Shown one piece after another: positions 1 to 6,681 of a DNA stretch of 6,915 nucleotides; position 1 is the stretch's first letter, and each line of letters starts with the position of its first letter. The notes below the pieces were generated by a model. The model saw only the letters and a list, made by a program, of their open reading frames with translations, was not told the DNA's origin and made no database searches. Made by a program: the position numbers and the translations under genes. The stretch covers positions 1 to 6,915 of the forward strand of contig CAMLLI010000226.1 of assembly GCA_946480685.1 (NCBI GenBank), read 5' to 3'. Source of the DNA: an uncultured Flammeovirgaceae bacterium (GTDB taxonomy: Bacteria; Bacteroidota; Bacteroidia; Cytophagales; Cyclobacteriaceae).

Positions 1-1522
1 CCGTAGCCATCATCCGATAAGGAGCGAATTGAAATACCTCCATGCCGTTAACATCGCGAGTATCCAGCAGTGACACTTTGGTGACTTCCCCTGTTTTATC
101 ATTCACCTGGTATGCCGTTAAGAATCCACCGGCACCATCTACGTGGCGGGCCGGTACTTCCGTGAGCGGCAACTCTCTATTCTTCTCGTTGTCAAGGAAC
201 ATAAAGAAGTGGTAATCTTTACTTATAAAATAGCGGTACGACATGCCTCCGGTTCCAGCGCCTCCTTCCTGGCGTTTTGGAAGTTTTTTCATCCACACGA
301 GTTTGCCAGTGGCTCCGATCTTAGCCACTAACATATCGTTGTAATGGTAGGTAACGTATGTATTACTGCGCCCGTTCATATAGCTTGTATGCGTTCGCAT
401 ATAGGCCTGCTCACTGGTTAATATAATGCTTCCATCGTCATTTACCACGACATGACGAAGTATAAGGTTTTCAAACTCTGCACGGTCGTCATCATCTTTA
501 CGCTCGTTCTTACGCTTTTCTTTTCCGCTAGCGTATTGATTTAATATCTCCACCGGGATCTCATAAGCGTTTGTATTGAACACTTTTCCATCCTGTCCGA
601 GCTTGAACAGAATTATACCATCGACATTATTAATTTCCCTTCCCTTATTATAGAAACCTGCACAGATCATCGGACCCTGGGCACTTTCGTATAGCCATAC
701 CGTTTGAACAAACTTATCGGCAATGTCGACTTTGGTAGATGTGATGTTTCCGGACGGAGCCGCAGCTTTCAGAATTTCAAGGTGATAGTTTGCATCTTCC
801 TCTCCGCGTTTTTTCAGATCGGTAGTGTTGTCGTTAAACACACGTGTTACGATATATACATTTCCTTTCGAATCAACGGAATAGTTGAGGTTGTCCATCT
901 TCTTTTCGGTATAAGGCATCTGTACTTTGTTTGCCCAGATCTCTTTCAGGTCTTTATCAAACACGTGCATGCCGATCACATCATAATTCTTGCTGTCATT
1001 TCGCTTTTCAGGTTTAAGGCGGTACTGAATAACAAGCGAACTTGAATCATACGAAGAGAAGAAATCAAATTTCTCGGCAGTAGCCACGCGCCACATGCCT
1101 GTTTTCATGAGTGTGCCCGTAATCTTTTCGTTGACAGTAATTACTTTTTTGCCAGCACCTTTAAAAGAGCCTGCCGCAAAATCTATCTCGCGACAATACA
1201 ATTGCTCGAGGTCATCCTGCCATAGGGAATAAAAAACGTAGTAATGATTTTTGAACTCCATGATTCGTTCAATCTGAAAATCTTTCGGGAAATCATCGTA
1301 CATTTTTATTTTAATGAACGAGAGATCCCGGGCATTCATTTTCTGCAGAAAGACAGCCTTGCGCTGTATCTTCACCGTCAGAATTTCTCCGTTAGCTGTG
1401 AAATAATATTTACTGTCTGCGTCAATAACCGCATACGGTTTGCCTACGGTAACTTTGGTTTGGGCAACAACTGCAGAAGTGTTAATGGTTAAAATAAAAA
1501 TTAGACACAAGAATCTTGTCAT
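1..1522 (-). CDS. Secreted protein of unknown function, C-terminus cut by window edge
   Basis: An uninterrupted minus-strand frame gives 507 residues plus one base before the window ends, so the C-terminus is missing. The ATG at 1522-1520 is the first start after an in-frame TAA at 1546-1544. It opens a clear signal peptide: MTR, a hydrophobic core at about residues 4-19, and likely cleavage around SAVVA/QT near residue 20. The mature part is rich in aromatic and beta-forming residues with repeated patterns of the type 'DSKGNVYIVTR', 'NDDGSIILTSEQ' and 'GATGKLVWMKKL' (about residues 217-227, 361-372, 403-413). Such spacing is common in beta-propeller proteins, so a propeller-like fold is my inference; I recognise no named family. 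A charged low-complexity stretch (KEKRKNERKDDDD, residues 334-346) probably forms an exposed loop. No catalytic motif is visible and no sorting domain can be seen because the end is missing. It lies 116 bp downstream of the small membrane protein on the same strand. No Shine-Dalgarno sequence precedes the start. Confidence 0.85.
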   Translation of the reverse strand, partial: MTRFLCLIFILTINTSAVVAQTKVTVGKPYAVIDADSKYYFTANGEILTVKIQRKAVFLQKMNARDLSFIKIKMYDDFPKDFQIERIMEFKNHYYVFYSLWQDDLEQLYCREIDFAAGSFKGAGKKVITVNEKITGTLMKTGMWRVATAEKFDFFSSYDSSSLVIQYRLKPEKRNDSKNYDVIGMHVFDKDLKEIWANKVQMPYTEKKMDNLNYSVDSKGNVYIVTRVFNDNTTDLKKRGEEDANYHLEILKAAAPSGNITSTKVDIADKFVQTVWLYESAQGPMICAGFYNKGREINNVDGIILFKLGQDGKVFNTNAYEIPVEILNQYASGKEKRKNERKDDDDRAEFENLILRHVVVNDDGSIILTSEQAYMRTHTSYMNGRSNTYVTYHYNDMLVAKIGATGKLVWMKKLPKRQEGGAGTGGMSYRYFISKDYHFFMFLDNEKNRELPLTEVPARHVDGAGGFLTAYQVNDKTGEVTKVSLLDTRDVNGMEVFQFAPYRMMAT

Positions 1523-1638
1523 ACAGGTAGATACGGTTAGATTTTAAACTGGCTTCTAGATACTGAAATATAGCAGTGTGGTAAGCCATTGCCTGGTTAA
1601 AAATCCCGGAAAGATTCACTCGGGTAGTACTGGAAGTG

Positions 1639-2124
1639 TCAGTGGTTGTACAATAACTTCCCGGATTGTTTTTCAATGGTAATGAGCGCTCCGTGTTCCG
1701 GTTTGATGCACACGTGTTGATCGGTAACGTAAAGGTCCACGATAAAGATATTCTGCACATCGGTTTCCAAATCCGGAATATACTCACGCGAGTAAAATTG
1801 AGTTTTCCAAAGTTCGCGACCGGTGGTGTCGGACGCTGTAGCAAAATGTACTTCTCCCGCTGTTCCATTCATAGGGGCTGATAATACCGTATATACTATA
1901 CCATTTTCCTGAACAGGTAAAACATGATATACACCTGCCTCGCGTGCGCCCGTTTGTATCATGCGCGGGGGTATTCTGGACGCTTGTGGACGAGAAGATT
2001 GCATCTTTAAATTTTCTTTTTGTTCATCGTTCCGATTGGCCAGCATGGCCCTGTAAAAAATAAGCGCCATCGCGAGGTAAACGATCACGCACGCTGCTAT
2101 GAAAATAATTAAAAAAGTATACAC
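1639..2124 (-). CDS. Small membrane-anchored protein with PQQ-propeller-like C-terminal segment
   Basis: This 161-residue protein starts with GTG at 2124-2122. An in-frame TGA lies four codons upstream, and the next ATG (residue 19) would cut away most of the only membrane segment, so GTG is the best start. Residues 2-24 form one hydrophobic helix with no charged residues before it and several Arg/Lys after it (R25, R31, K36, K40). By the positive-inside rule the soluble part would face the cytoplasm, but this is weak. A Pro/Ser/Arg-rich linker (about 41-60) leads to a beta-rich region. Two stretches there, 'TGRELWKTQF' (101-110) and 'GALITIEKQSGKLLYN' (145-160), look like the end-of-blade signature of PQQ-binding-like propellers. 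A full propeller needs many such blades, so this is at most a fragment or a small related fold. I cannot assign a function. It is divergent from the response regulator and may be transcribed with the downstream secreted protein. Confidence 0.75.
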   Translation of the reverse strand: MYTFLIIFIAACVIVYLAMALIFYRAMLANRNDEQKENLKMQSSRPQASRIPPRMIQTGAREAGVYHVLPVQENGIVYTVLSAPMNGTAGEVHFATASDTTGRELWKTQFYSREYIPDLETDVQNIFIVDLYVTDQHVCIKPEHGALITIEKQSGKLLYNH

Positions 2125-2198
2125 CGTTGTAGATCAGTAGGAAGTCTGGCGGCCAAAGTAATTTTTCTTTTGCAGATAATATAGTGTTGATAGAACAA

Positions 2199-2231
2199 TT
2201 TGCTTTAGTTAATAATGCGTAGTTAATGTTG
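2199..2231 (+). promoter_or_regulatory. Candidate Bacteroidota-type promoter for the response regulator
   Basis: TTTG at 2199-2202 is followed after 21 bases by TAATGTTG at 2224-2231. This fits the Bacteroidota primary sigma pattern (TTTG, 19-23 bases, TAnnTTTG) with one mismatch in the -7 box. Transcription would begin near 2238 and leave a leader of about 165 bases before the ATG at 2406. The match is short and the surroundings are AT-rich, so chance is a real possibility. Confidence 0.35.
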
Positions 2232-2395
2232 TAAAAAATGAACAATTATACCGGTTAAAATAAATAACAGATATTTAAATCAGGATGGTGGTGAATGTGG
2301 ATTAATAATTAGTATATTTTCAGAAGGTGCCGTAACCGTCATTTCCGTTGTCTGTTTAAACATAGTACGAAAAATTGCGCCAGCGTACCCGAGCG

Positions 2396-2402
2396 AAAGA
2401 GG
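2396..2402 (+). promoter_or_regulatory. Shine-Dalgarno-like site of the response regulator
   Basis: AAAGAGG lies three bases before the ATG at 2406. It resembles a ribosome binding site, though the spacing is tight. It supports this ATG as the start. It stands out because the other intact genes in the window show no such purine-rich stretch, as is usual in Bacteroidota. Confidence 0.4.
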
Positions 2403-2405
2403 ATT

Positions 2406-2834
2406 ATGGGGAATACAATTTGTTTTTTTCTGGTTGATGATGATGCCGATGACCAGGAGATTTTCGACCTGGCGTTGCAGGGTGTAAGTACATCTACCAA
2501 ACTGGAGTTTGCTAATGATGGTGTTGAAGCCATCACTAGAATTCAGAATGACACATCCTTTCTGCCGCATTGTATTTTTATAGATCTGAACATGCCTCGC
2601 ATGAATGGCCAGCAATGTTTACAGGAGTTGCGCAAAATAGATCGCATCAAGCATGTACCTATCGTCATGTACTCTACCACCGTAAACCCTCAATACCTGG
2701 CAGATGCGCTCAATCACGGAGCGACCGACTTCATCGAAAAACCAATAACCATCGACGCCCTCACAGAATCATTATCCAGGATATTTAGTATGCTGCAAAA
2801 ATCGTTCACCACGATTGATGGCTTAAAACAATAA
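2406..2834 (+). CDS. Single-domain response regulator (CheY/Rcp1-like receiver)
   Basis: The 142-residue product is one receiver domain with no output domain. The visible receiver residues are the acidic metal-binding cluster after beta-1 (LVDDDADD, D11-D13), the phosphoacceptor D60 in 'FIDLNMPRMNG', the switch Ser/Thr at the end of beta-4 (S90 in 'IVMYSTT'), and the conserved Lys K112 in 'EKP'. All positions needed for phosphorylation are present. The 'DDDADD' and 'DLNMPRMNG' wording is typical of the stand-alone regulators often found beside phytochrome-like or hybrid kinases in Bacteroidota. They act by protein-protein contact or phosphotransfer rather than DNA binding. No histidine kinase or phosphotransfer protein is encoded in this window, so its partner is unknown. 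It is the only plus-strand gene here and converges on the small exported protein with a 32-bp gap; no terminator hairpin is evident between them. Confidence 0.95.
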   Translation: MGNTICFFLVDDDADDQEIFDLALQGVSTSTKLEFANDGVEAITRIQNDTSFLPHCIFIDLNMPRMNGQQCLQELRKIDRIKHVPIVMYSTTVNPQYLADALNHGATDFIEKPITIDALTESLSRIFSMLQKSFTTIDGLKQ

Positions 2835-2866
2835 GGACAGTAATAATGCCATGCCGGAATCACGCT

Positions 2867-3310
2867 TCAATTTTCTGCGGCCGACCCTTCTATCTTTTGA
2901 ATCGCTTTCATCAACGGTAATAATTTTTCATTAGCCTGTTCATTGTCAAACGCGTGTGTTAGCGGAGTCGTTTCGTTGGTGATGAGTGTTAGTGTTGAGT
3001 GCCGGGCACCGTCATACGTTCGTTTCATCGTGGGCGATTTCAATTCCGGTATCTCCGAGAGTTTTACTTTCTTTAAGCAATCCATCAATGTTCGCCATTC
3101 ATCTTTGGACAGTGCACGCTTGTATGACTTGTTCTCTTCACGACCTTCAACCGTAACGGCTATACTATCCTGCGAAATAATAATGTGCTTCTGGTAGCCG
3201 CGTGTAAGCGTAGTATATTCTACTTGCTTTACAGCGTTAGGGGCCTGGCATCGTACCTCCAAGAGCGCCAGCAGACAACCTATAAGAAGTATGTATTTTG
3301 ATTTGATCAT
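2867..3310 (-). CDS. Small exported protein of unknown function, possible lipoprotein
   Basis: The 147-residue product begins MIKSK, followed by a hydrophobic stretch to about residue 18, so it is very likely exported. Whether it is lipidated is unclear. C12 sits in a good lipobox (LLIGC) but the hydrophobic region before it is very short, while C21 is at a normal distance but preceded by EVR, which is a poor lipobox. The mature part (about 28-141) has 'YTTLTRGYQKHIIISQDSI', a Trp at 72 in 'KDEWRTLMDCLKKVKLSEI', 'SPTMKRTYDGARHSTLTLI' (92-110) and 'HAFDN' (119-123). I believe this order of motifs (TRG..., W..L, PT.KR..DGA, FD) recurs in short hypothetical proteins of Bacteroidota, but I could not check this. 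No catalytic site is apparent. It starts 106 bp downstream of the protease stop codon, on the same strand, with the protease terminator between them. No Shine-Dalgarno sequence is seen. Confidence 0.85.
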   Translation of the reverse strand: MIKSKYILLIGCLLALLEVRCQAPNAVKQVEYTTLTRGYQKHIIISQDSIAVTVEGREENKSYKRALSKDEWRTLMDCLKKVKLSEIPELKSPTMKRTYDGARHSTLTLITNETTPLTHAFDNEQANEKLLPLMKAIQKIEGSAAEN

Positions 3311-3338
3311 GCTGTTAAGATATCAAACAACAAGCCAC

Positions 3339-3390
3339 AAATAAAAATCCCTGGCGTATAGCTGTTGTTTATCAACAGTAACGCCAGGGA
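3339..3390 (-). terminator. Intrinsic terminator of the metalloprotease gene
   Basis: A perfect 10-bp stem pairs TCCCTGGCGT (3348-3357) with ACGCCAGGGA (3381-3390). Inside it, CTGTTG (3362-3367) pairs with CAACAG (3373-3378) around a five-base loop, leaving a small internal loop between the two stems. Read on the minus strand, the hairpin is followed directly by TTTTTATTT (3347-3339). It begins 26 bases after the protease stop codon. The plus-strand side has no T-run, so it should work mainly in the minus direction. Confidence 0.92.
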
Positions 3391-3416
3391 TGGAATTATA
3401 GTACGCTATAAAACGT

Positions 3417-6365
3417 CTACTCTTTTACAAATTTTTCGCGAATCATGCCCTTATCGGTTTGTACAGAAAGTATATACATACCCGCGGGCAGATCAGATAC
3501 ATTGAATTGCTGTTCATATTTTTGTGTGAAACGCAGTGTTGCTCCATTCACGGTAGATACTTTCAGCGATTGTACCGCTACGCCTTCTGCCAGTTTCAGA
3601 GTAAGGAAATCTTTAACCGGATTCGGGTACGCTACACGTTCACCTGTTGCCCAGGCCGATACTTCACCTCGTTCAGTTGACTTGGCAGTACCTGAAATAA
3701 TATTTACAGTATAGTCTTCCACTTCGCCATACGTAAATGTTTCGCAGTAACTCGGCACGCCATTGTATTTCATGGAAACACGCATACGTGTAGCACCTGG
3801 CGATGCTGTAGAAGGCACTGTAAATGCTCCGCTTACCGGTGTGGTGGTTGTAGCCGTGCGCGAATACACACGCTCACCGCTGTCTGCAAAATCTCCGTCT
3901 TTGTTATAGTCAATCCATACCGCATATCCTTCGCTATAGATTGTGCCTGTCCAGGTAGGTGTTATGGTAATTGTGTTGGATGCTCCTACGGTCAGGTTGG
4001 TAGACTGCGCTGTGAAATTTGCATAGCCTCCGTTGGACCCGCTGTTGTTATTAATAGTGCCTAGTTGTACACGACCTATATATTCGTCTCCTACATTATT
4101 GCCGCGCGATGTACAATACGTGAGTGATGTAGTAGATGTAGTAAAGTTTACCGAAGCACTATAGGCTGACGTAGTGCTGGTACATTTACTTCTTACCTGC
4201 GCTTCATATTGTGTAGCAGCTGTAAGTCCGGTGAGTGCAGTTGAATTGGTGTTGACCGCAACGGTTGTCCATGTTGTAGTGCCGGTAACGCGATACTGTA
4301 CATCATAGGTTGCATTGGTTACGGCATTCCAGCTCAGCGTAGCACCGGTAGACGTTATACCAGATGCAGCAAGTCCGGTTGGTACGGTAGCCGTACAAGT
4401 AGCTCCACCCGTTGAAATTGTGAAGTTTGTGTTCGATATATCATAGAATATATTATCTGCTGCTTCCACTTTTATACGTGCTGTTGTGCTTGCATTGTTC
4501 GGAACGGTTATAGATTGTGTTCCATCGTTCGGTGTATTTGCCACGAGTGTTATCGGGTAGGTAAATCCGCCATCGGTTGAGAGGAGTATATTTACATTCG
4601 CACAGTTAACAGGCGCTACGTTGGTACTGGCTACATTCCAGGTAACGGTTTGACTTGACCCTATACTCCAGGTAACAGCCGTGTTTGGAGCACTTACGGT
4701 GAAAGGTCCTGCCGTGCCATTCACGGTTACTACCATCAGGTCGTCTGATGTTTGTCCGCCACCCGCTTTATTATCGCGAACAGTTAATGCAAAGTTTAGC
4801 GTACGTGCTACAGAAGGTATCACTTCCCATGTAGGTGTAAGGTTGTTGGCAACTACATCGCTGATCTGTGGAAAGTAACGGTTGGGTGAAGATGTACCTT
4901 CGCGCGAACGGAACATCGGGCCAACGGTACGTGTAGACGTTGGAGCTGAATTTGAATTCGGGTTACCGGCATCGTTCTGTTCCCAGGTATAGGTAAGTGC
5001 ATCACCATCCGGATCGGAACCTTGTCCTCTCAAAACAAACGCTGTTGATTTTGGTATAGTATAATCTGCGCCTGCATTGGCAGTCGGCGGATTGTTGGTA
5101 AGGTTTACAACCTGCGCACAACCTGAACTGGTGCCGCTCTGTACATTGGCAGATATATCGCGGATATTTACATAGTGAAAATATGCATCGCTGTTACTTT
5201 GCACGTTTGCAGCACATATACCTGCGTAGCCCATAATGGTACTGCCGCTGCCCGGCTCTACTTCGGTAGTACCGCTGCCACTGCGGCACGATGAATTACT
5301 TTGTGTGTGATATCCTCCGAACTGGTGTCCCATTTCGTGAGCGACATAGTCAATATCAAAAGCATCGCCGGTAGGATTAGAACTTCCGGTATAGCCGCTT
5401 CCTTTACTGCCGGTGGTACAAACACAACCAATGCAACCTGCATTGCCGCCACCGGATGTGTTGAAGTTGTGGCCTATATCATAATTAGCATTGCCGATCG
5501 CTGCATCAATTACCTGTTGTGTTTTGGAGTTATACTCACCCGACCATGGGTCGGCTGATGTACTGCCATAGTATATAATAAGGTTGTTGTTCGGAACAAT
5601 TTCCATCGTGATGGCCAAGTCACGTTCATATATACCGTTTACACGTGTCATCGTAATGTTCATCTGTGCAAGTATATTCGCTTTCTTCTGGGCATCGGTG
5701 CCGCTTGATCCTGCAAATAAATTTCCGTACTCAGCATTACACGAAAGAGCCAGTCTATACTTTCTTAAACGCTTGTCGTTTGTGCGGGCTGTAGCAGCGC
5801 TGCGTGATGATTCAGCACGAAAGCCTTCATCTGTGTGGCATTGAAAATCCAGCTCACGTGCTGTTATACTCTCACGACTATATACTGAATAACTTTTCTT
5901 GTCCGTAGAGAAAGGATCTATATAGTAAGTGTGATCTCTGTCCGATAACACCATGCCATGAAATCCGCGCTGATCCGATACACTGAAACGTATGGTGGCA
6001 GTCGGATCATCAATACCCTGCCCTGCATACGATTTTATGCCGGGATATTTAGCTGCTAAATCCGGATGAAACACCGATGCTTCGGTTACACGAAAGCGAC
6101 CGATGTTGCCACTTGGATCGGGAAAGCTTACGATCAGCTCTGCTTTTGTAGAAGGTATTCCGCGTGCAGGTGCTTTGCTTACTTCATTCTGAAAACCTGA
6201 GAAATCCAGGGTAAATATCTGGTAAGAAGAAGGCTTCGATCGTCCTTGAGGAAGTTGTTTATCAACAGGTGGTTCTGAAGATTTATTCCAGAAGTTTTTG
6301 ACATTTTGGGAGAACCCCAATGTAGCAGTGAAAAGTACGACTGCCAGCAGTAAAAGTTTTTTCAT
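3417..6365 (-). CDS. Secreted reprolysin-like (metzincin) zinc metalloprotease with FN3, GEVED and T9SS sorting domains
   Basis: This 982-residue multidomain protease is predicted to be exported by Sec and then type IX secretion. I chose the ATG at 6365 because it opens a standard signal peptide (MKK, hydrophobic core, cleavage near GFSQ, residue 19-20); an upstream in-frame ATG at 6401 would add 12 residues that spoil it. A propeptide follows (about 21-195), with a basic junction (TNDKRLRKYR, 195-204) where processing may occur; C176 could be a cysteine-switch residue. The catalytic domain (about 200-415) has the metzincin site HEMGHQFGGYH (343-353: zinc ligands H343, H347, H353; base E344) and a Met-turn at M378 in STIMGYAG. 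After it come a PKD/cadherin-like segment with 'GSDPDGDALTYTW' (449-461), an Ig-like segment (about 554-651), a fibronectin type III domain (about 660-745), a GEVED domain (about 808-888, ending in YGEVEDYTV) and a C-terminal sorting domain (912-982, with YPNP at 913-916 and 'LPAGMYILSV'). No key residue is missing. The substrate is unknown; a nutritional or host/biofilm protein-degrading role is inference. It has its own terminator. Confidence 0.96.
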   Translation of the reverse strand: MKKLLLLAVVLFTATLGFSQNVKNFWNKSSEPPVDKQLPQGRSKPSSYQIFTLDFSGFQNEVSKAPARGIPSTKAELIVSFPDPSGNIGRFRVTEASVFHPDLAAKYPGIKSYAGQGIDDPTATIRFSVSDQRGFHGMVLSDRDHTYYIDPFSTDKKSYSVYSRESITARELDFQCHTDEGFRAESSRSAATARTNDKRLRKYRLALSCNAEYGNLFAGSSGTDAQKKANILAQMNITMTRVNGIYERDLAITMEIVPNNNLIIYYGSTSADPWSGEYNSKTQQVIDAAIGNANYDIGHNFNTSGGGNAGCIGCVCTTGSKGSGYTGSSNPTGDAFDIDYVAHEMGHQFGGYHTQSNSSCRSGSGTTEVEPGSGSTIMGYAGICAANVQSNSDAYFHYVNIRDISANVQSGTSSGCAQVVNLTNNPPTANAGADYTIPKSTAFVLRGQGSDPDGDALTYTWEQNDAGNPNSNSAPTSTRTVGPMFRSREGTSSPNRYFPQISDVVANNLTPTWEVIPSVARTLNFALTVRDNKAGGGQTSDDLMVVTVNGTAGPFTVSAPNTAVTWSIGSSQTVTWNVASTNVAPVNCANVNILLSTDGGFTYPITLVANTPNDGTQSITVPNNASTTARIKVEAADNIFYDISNTNFTISTGGATCTATVPTGLAASGITSTGATLSWNAVTNATYDVQYRVTGTTTWTTVAVNTNSTALTGLTAATQYEAQVRSKCTSTTSAYSASVNFTTSTTSLTYCTSRGNNVGDEYIGRVQLGTINNNSGSNGGYANFTAQSTNLTVGASNTITITPTWTGTIYSEGYAVWIDYNKDGDFADSGERVYSRTATTTTPVSGAFTVPSTASPGATRMRVSMKYNGVPSYCETFTYGEVEDYTVNIISGTAKSTERGEVSAWATGERVAYPNPVKDFLTLKLAEGVAVQSLKVSTVNGATLRFTQKYEQQFNVSDLPAGMYILSVQTDKGMIREKFVKE

Positions 6366-6376
6366 AACGTAAATGG

Positions 6377-6403
6377 TTTTGGTAATCGAACAATATACCA
6401 AAA
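6377..6403. promoter_or_regulatory. Inverted repeat upstream of the protease start (possible operator)
   Basis: TTTTGGTA (6377-6384) and TACCAAAA (6396-6403) are perfect 8-bp inverted copies separated by 11 bases, ending 11 bases upstream of the protease ATG. The symmetry and place would suit an operator for a dimeric regulator or a hairpin in the mRNA leader. The arms are short and AT-rich, so this may be chance. Confidence 0.3.
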
Positions 6404-6630
6404 TAGTTACAGGTATATATAGTCGTCTGTTTATTTATTCGTTTACCTCGCCAAATGCATTTCAATATATATACTCAGGTATATAAGTATGTATAGCTTG
6501 ATTACTGCAAAACGTTGAAAATGATGAGGAATGTAATCAATTATAAAAATTGATACCTGATTTATAAGGTATTGGGTAATAAAGCGTACAATATTTACTT
6601 TGATTGTGATCACATCTATACTTATCGCCA

Positions 6631-6679
6631 GGCCTCCGAAAATCAATACCGGATTTGCGGTATATCCGGAGGCCGGTAT
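6631..6679 (-). terminator. Hairpin cluster after the superoxide dismutase stop, possible terminator without U-tract
   Basis: GGCCTCCG (6631-6638) pairs perfectly with CGGAGGCC (6667-6674), and inside it ATACCG (6646-6651) pairs with CGGTAT (6658-6663) around a six-base loop. On the minus strand the structure starts seven bases after the dismutase stop codon, where a terminator is expected. It is not followed by a T-run (the next bases read TGGCGATAAG), so termination may need Rho, or the structure may protect the 3' end. Competing pairings exist in the same bases. Confidence 0.5.
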
Positions 6680-6681
6680 AT

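Larger units (their letters stand above)
6366..6681. other. AT-rich intergenic region between superoxide dismutase and protease
   Basis: This 316-bp stretch holds no convincing gene. A 67-codon frame on the minus strand (6646-6443) is hydrophobic and AT-driven, with no family resemblance. The region must contain the protease promoter, but I found no good TTTG/TAnnTTTG pair: a partial TATTTTG lies at 6406-6400 without a partner at the right distance. What stands out is an inverted repeat near the protease start, a CAGGTATATA direct repeat (6410-6419 and 6476-6485) and a hairpin cluster just after the dismutase stop. Confidence 0.6.

Noticed and set aside
1523..1638. Possible terminator or promoter between the two left-hand genes
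   Set aside because: Only 4-5 bp stems (CCCG/CGGG, GGCTT/AAGCC) without a T-run are seen, and a TATATTTC box has no matching -33 element at the right distance.
1482..1868. 128-codon minus-strand frame overlapping the two left-hand genes
   Set aside because: It is a different frame across the 3' end of the membrane-protein gene and the start of the secreted-protein gene, and its product has no coherent domain or signal peptide.
2835..2866. Shared terminator between the convergent response regulator and small exported protein genes
   Set aside because: The 32-bp gap has no stem of meaningful length and no T-run on either strand.
3445..5844. Several plus-strand frames of 65-89 codons antisense to the protease
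   Set aside because: They are shadows of the protease reading frame, with no ribosome site or family resemblance.
6366..6401. Upstream ATG at 6401 extending the protease by 12 residues
   Set aside because: The extension puts a mixed polar segment in front of a perfect MKK-type signal peptide; the ATG at 6365 is far more natural.
6605..6614. Perfect palindrome TGTGATCACA resembling CRP half sites
   Set aside because: CRP sites need about six bases between the TGTGA and TCACA halves; here there are none. Several 10-bp palindromes are expected by chance in a window this size.
6443..6646. 67-codon hydrophobic minus-strand frame in the gap before the protease
   Set aside because: Its composition follows the AT-rich DNA, it overlaps the dismutase 3' hairpin, and it resembles no family.
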